A stretch of DNA of 64,000 nucleotides, from the NCBI GenBank assembly GCA_009767595.1, contig VSDK01027052.1, positions 7,731 through 71,730 of the forward strand, in the 5' to 3' direction. The stretch is from Symbiodinium kawagutii. Its lineage: Eukaryota; Sar; Dinophyceae; Suessiales; Symbiodiniaceae. A program made the position numbers and the translations under genes. Positions 62,701 to 64,000 of the stretch are shown here, in pieces. Numbering within the stretch: position 1 is the stretch's first letter; each line of letters opens with the position of its first letter. Under the pieces are notes generated by a model. It had not been told where the DNA came from, searched no databases, and saw nothing but the letters and a program-made list of their open reading frames with translations.

Positions 62701-63700
62701 ATCCAACCCGCCCAACACAACCAATGCCCAGTGGCACCTGGTCCACCACTGCCAGGTGCAGAAGGACCTTGTGCTGCGCAGCAGCACCATGGCCTCGGCG
62801 AAACGCGCGGGGTCCTGGCAACACTGCGGCGCCTTGCTGGAGGGCGCCCGGGAGGAGACCAGGGGAAGATGGCGGGGGTGGTGGGGGTGGGGGTTGGCTT
62901 AAGGACTGGGGTTGATGATGTGGTGGTTAGTTAGTGAAAGTGCAGGTTGATACTGGGATTTGATGCGGTTTTTTTGGTGGTTGATGATAGTGAAGGATTT
63001 CATGGACCGTGTTGGGTGGTTTCGAACATTGAGGGATCATTTTCGGCAGCAGGTGCCCCCCCTTTGGAGACAGATCATGCCCAGCATTCTGTTCGAAGGA
63101 CCGGTTGGAACCAGATCTGATCGTCACTTGGCTGTCAATTGAGATGAAAGTCAGCATGGTCCCCAGCAACAACTGCTACATGCATAGTGAATCACCAACA
63201 CTTGAGCAGCTTCCCAGATATGGATCCCGGGCATTTGTTGAGCTGGGAGCAGCCATGCCCTGCCGAGGTGTTCAATACCTACCTCAGCAGCTTGACTGGC
63301 TCCATGGAAGGGGGGGGTCTAGACTCCTCAAAGCGAAGAGGATCACCTGGATCAACGAAGGGTTTTCGCTCTCCAGGATTGCCACTGGAGGAGCATGATA
63401 GTGATGATCCAAAAATGATGAAGAGGATCGGGGATGATGAAGATGGATGAAGATGGTAGATGAAGATTCTGATAGATGACCATCGTGGTGTTCAGAATTA
63501 TCAGTAAATATTAGCATCATAGGTCTAGGTTGTGTTTGATGAAGCAGACAGTTCCCAAGTCAATGACTTTCAGAGAATTTGAACCTCCAAGTAGTTGCGT
63601 GATGAACCTGCTTGGCATTCGCTGCCCAGGTGCCCTTGAGGCCTCGCGCAGGTGGCAGCAGGTGCTGTTGCTGCTGGGGCAGATGGGGAGCGTGGCAGAT
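59723..63700 (+). CDS. Pentatricopeptide repeat (PPR) protein, multi-exon, ends open
   Basis: PPR proteins bind RNA, usually in plastids or mitochondria. Exons: 59723-59864 (QARWAQALHVASR ... VCSALVTACGRG), 60401-60879 (GQWQRAVHLWADHLHRNVVI, YTATITACTRSNAWAAACQV, AISAFQASSKWQEAVHLL, VVIYNGVLSACDVAGQWQRV), 61114-61224 (VALHNAALGACATGSQWRLV), 61600-~61690 (VTYGTALNAAVRGSAWQRTV), 62007-~62277 (IILNTVLSACERGSQWSTAL, HVAAMKACARGEQWMEML), 62756-~62860 (STMASAKRAGSWQHCGALL), 63630-63700 (ALEASRRWQQVLLLLGQM). The repeated T/NxxLxAC.RG.xWxxAL pattern with ~33-35 residue spacing is the dinoflagellate PPR form. The first junction recreates CGT (Arg) in phase; the 60880 donor is GC. Neither the start (with any targeting peptide) nor the stop is identified; the gene probably continues past the window. 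Confidence 0.82.
59877..60007 (+). repeat. (GTGGTTAATAA)n intronic repeat
   Basis: Five near-perfect 11-bp units (GTGGTTAATAA) around 59903-59955, flanked by degenerate copies, in the first recognised intron of the PPR gene. Confidence 0.85.
62640..62725 (+). repeat. C-rich CCATCCAACC degenerate repeat in intron
   Basis: AAACCATCCAACACCCC, ATCCACCCCCTCCCATC and CCCATCCATCCAACCCG form short imperfect units just upstream of the PPR exon at 62756; they may also serve as its pyrimidine-rich acceptor region. Confidence 0.6.
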
Positions 63701-64000
63701 GTCAGGACGGGTGGTGGTGGTGGTTTGGGAGGCTTGAGATGTGTGAGATGCTTGCGTGGTTTGAGATGCAAGGAAGCTGCACCTTGATGGTTTCCGGAAC
63801 CTTGTGCGCCTTCCAAGCGTGGATGGATGTCTGAGTCAAAAGCCTGTAGACTTTCTGTAAGGGCAGACCGGATAAGCTTTGCATTTACAATTCTGACACC
63901 CAATTCTGCCGCAATTCGATACGAGATCATATTCCGGTCCCAAGGTGCACCCCTTCATCTATAGCCATACCTGCAGGCTCCGACTTGCCGATGGTTTCAC

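Overview
The window looks like nuclear DNA of a dinoflagellate, most likely a Symbiodiniaceae-type genome. A minus-strand relic of the dinoflagellate spliced leader lies at 378-399 (21 of 22 bases match). The right-hand genes have small exons whose junctions only work in phase with AG|G acceptors and several GC (perhaps one GA) donors. A pentatricopeptide (PPR) gene of the dinoflagellate style is present, all recognised host genes lie on the + strand, and reverse-transcribing elements dominate the left half. All calls come from reading the sequence by eye; no database search was possible.

Layout. 1-5.3 kb is a mosaic of imperfect inverted repeats with one decayed coding stretch (2694-3905). 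5283-5955 is a frameshifted ORF remnant ending in a zinc-finger-like motif. 6169-22665 is a tyrosine-recombinase (YR) retrotransposon (element 1) with split direct repeats A1 ... B1-A2-B2. Its B2 repeat is interrupted near its end by a complete Copia-type LTR retrotransposon (15140-22634; 205-bp LTRs, 5-bp target duplication). 23097-32450 is a degenerate ~120-165 bp tandem array interrupted by a second YR retrotransposon (element 2, 23780-31894) that appears intact. 32505-33065 is a ~60-65 bp tandem array. 33.1-46.8 kb has no gene I can support, only simple repeats and two dead LINE reverse-transcriptase fragments. 46.8-48.9 kb is a small multi-exon gene for a highly charged protein. 49.9-57.8 kb holds exons of a polycystin-family (PKD/TRPP) channel. 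59.7-63.7 kb and probably beyond is a multi-exon PPR protein gene.

How the parts work together. Both YR elements share the order YR recombinase - tandem hairpins - Gag-like - UGA - methyltransferase-like/RT/RNase H, an order unlike DIRS1. In both, the pol frame continues directly in phase after the Gag UGA, which suggests stop-codon readthrough. Both carry the same hairpin (core GTCCCCAA...TTGGGGAC) in tandem between the YR and gag ORFs, two copies in one and four in the other. A Rossmann-like domain resembling a cytosine-methyltransferase core (motif I-, PC- and ENP-like motifs) occurs in both YR elements and, in a different place, in the unrelated Copia polyprotein. The Copia pol also contains a ~620-bp GC-rich insert whose protein-like reading frame is not the pol frame.

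Element 1 and the Copia element carry several frameshifts or stops. Element 2 has three long intact ORFs and nearly identical repeats, so it is the likeliest recent or active copy.
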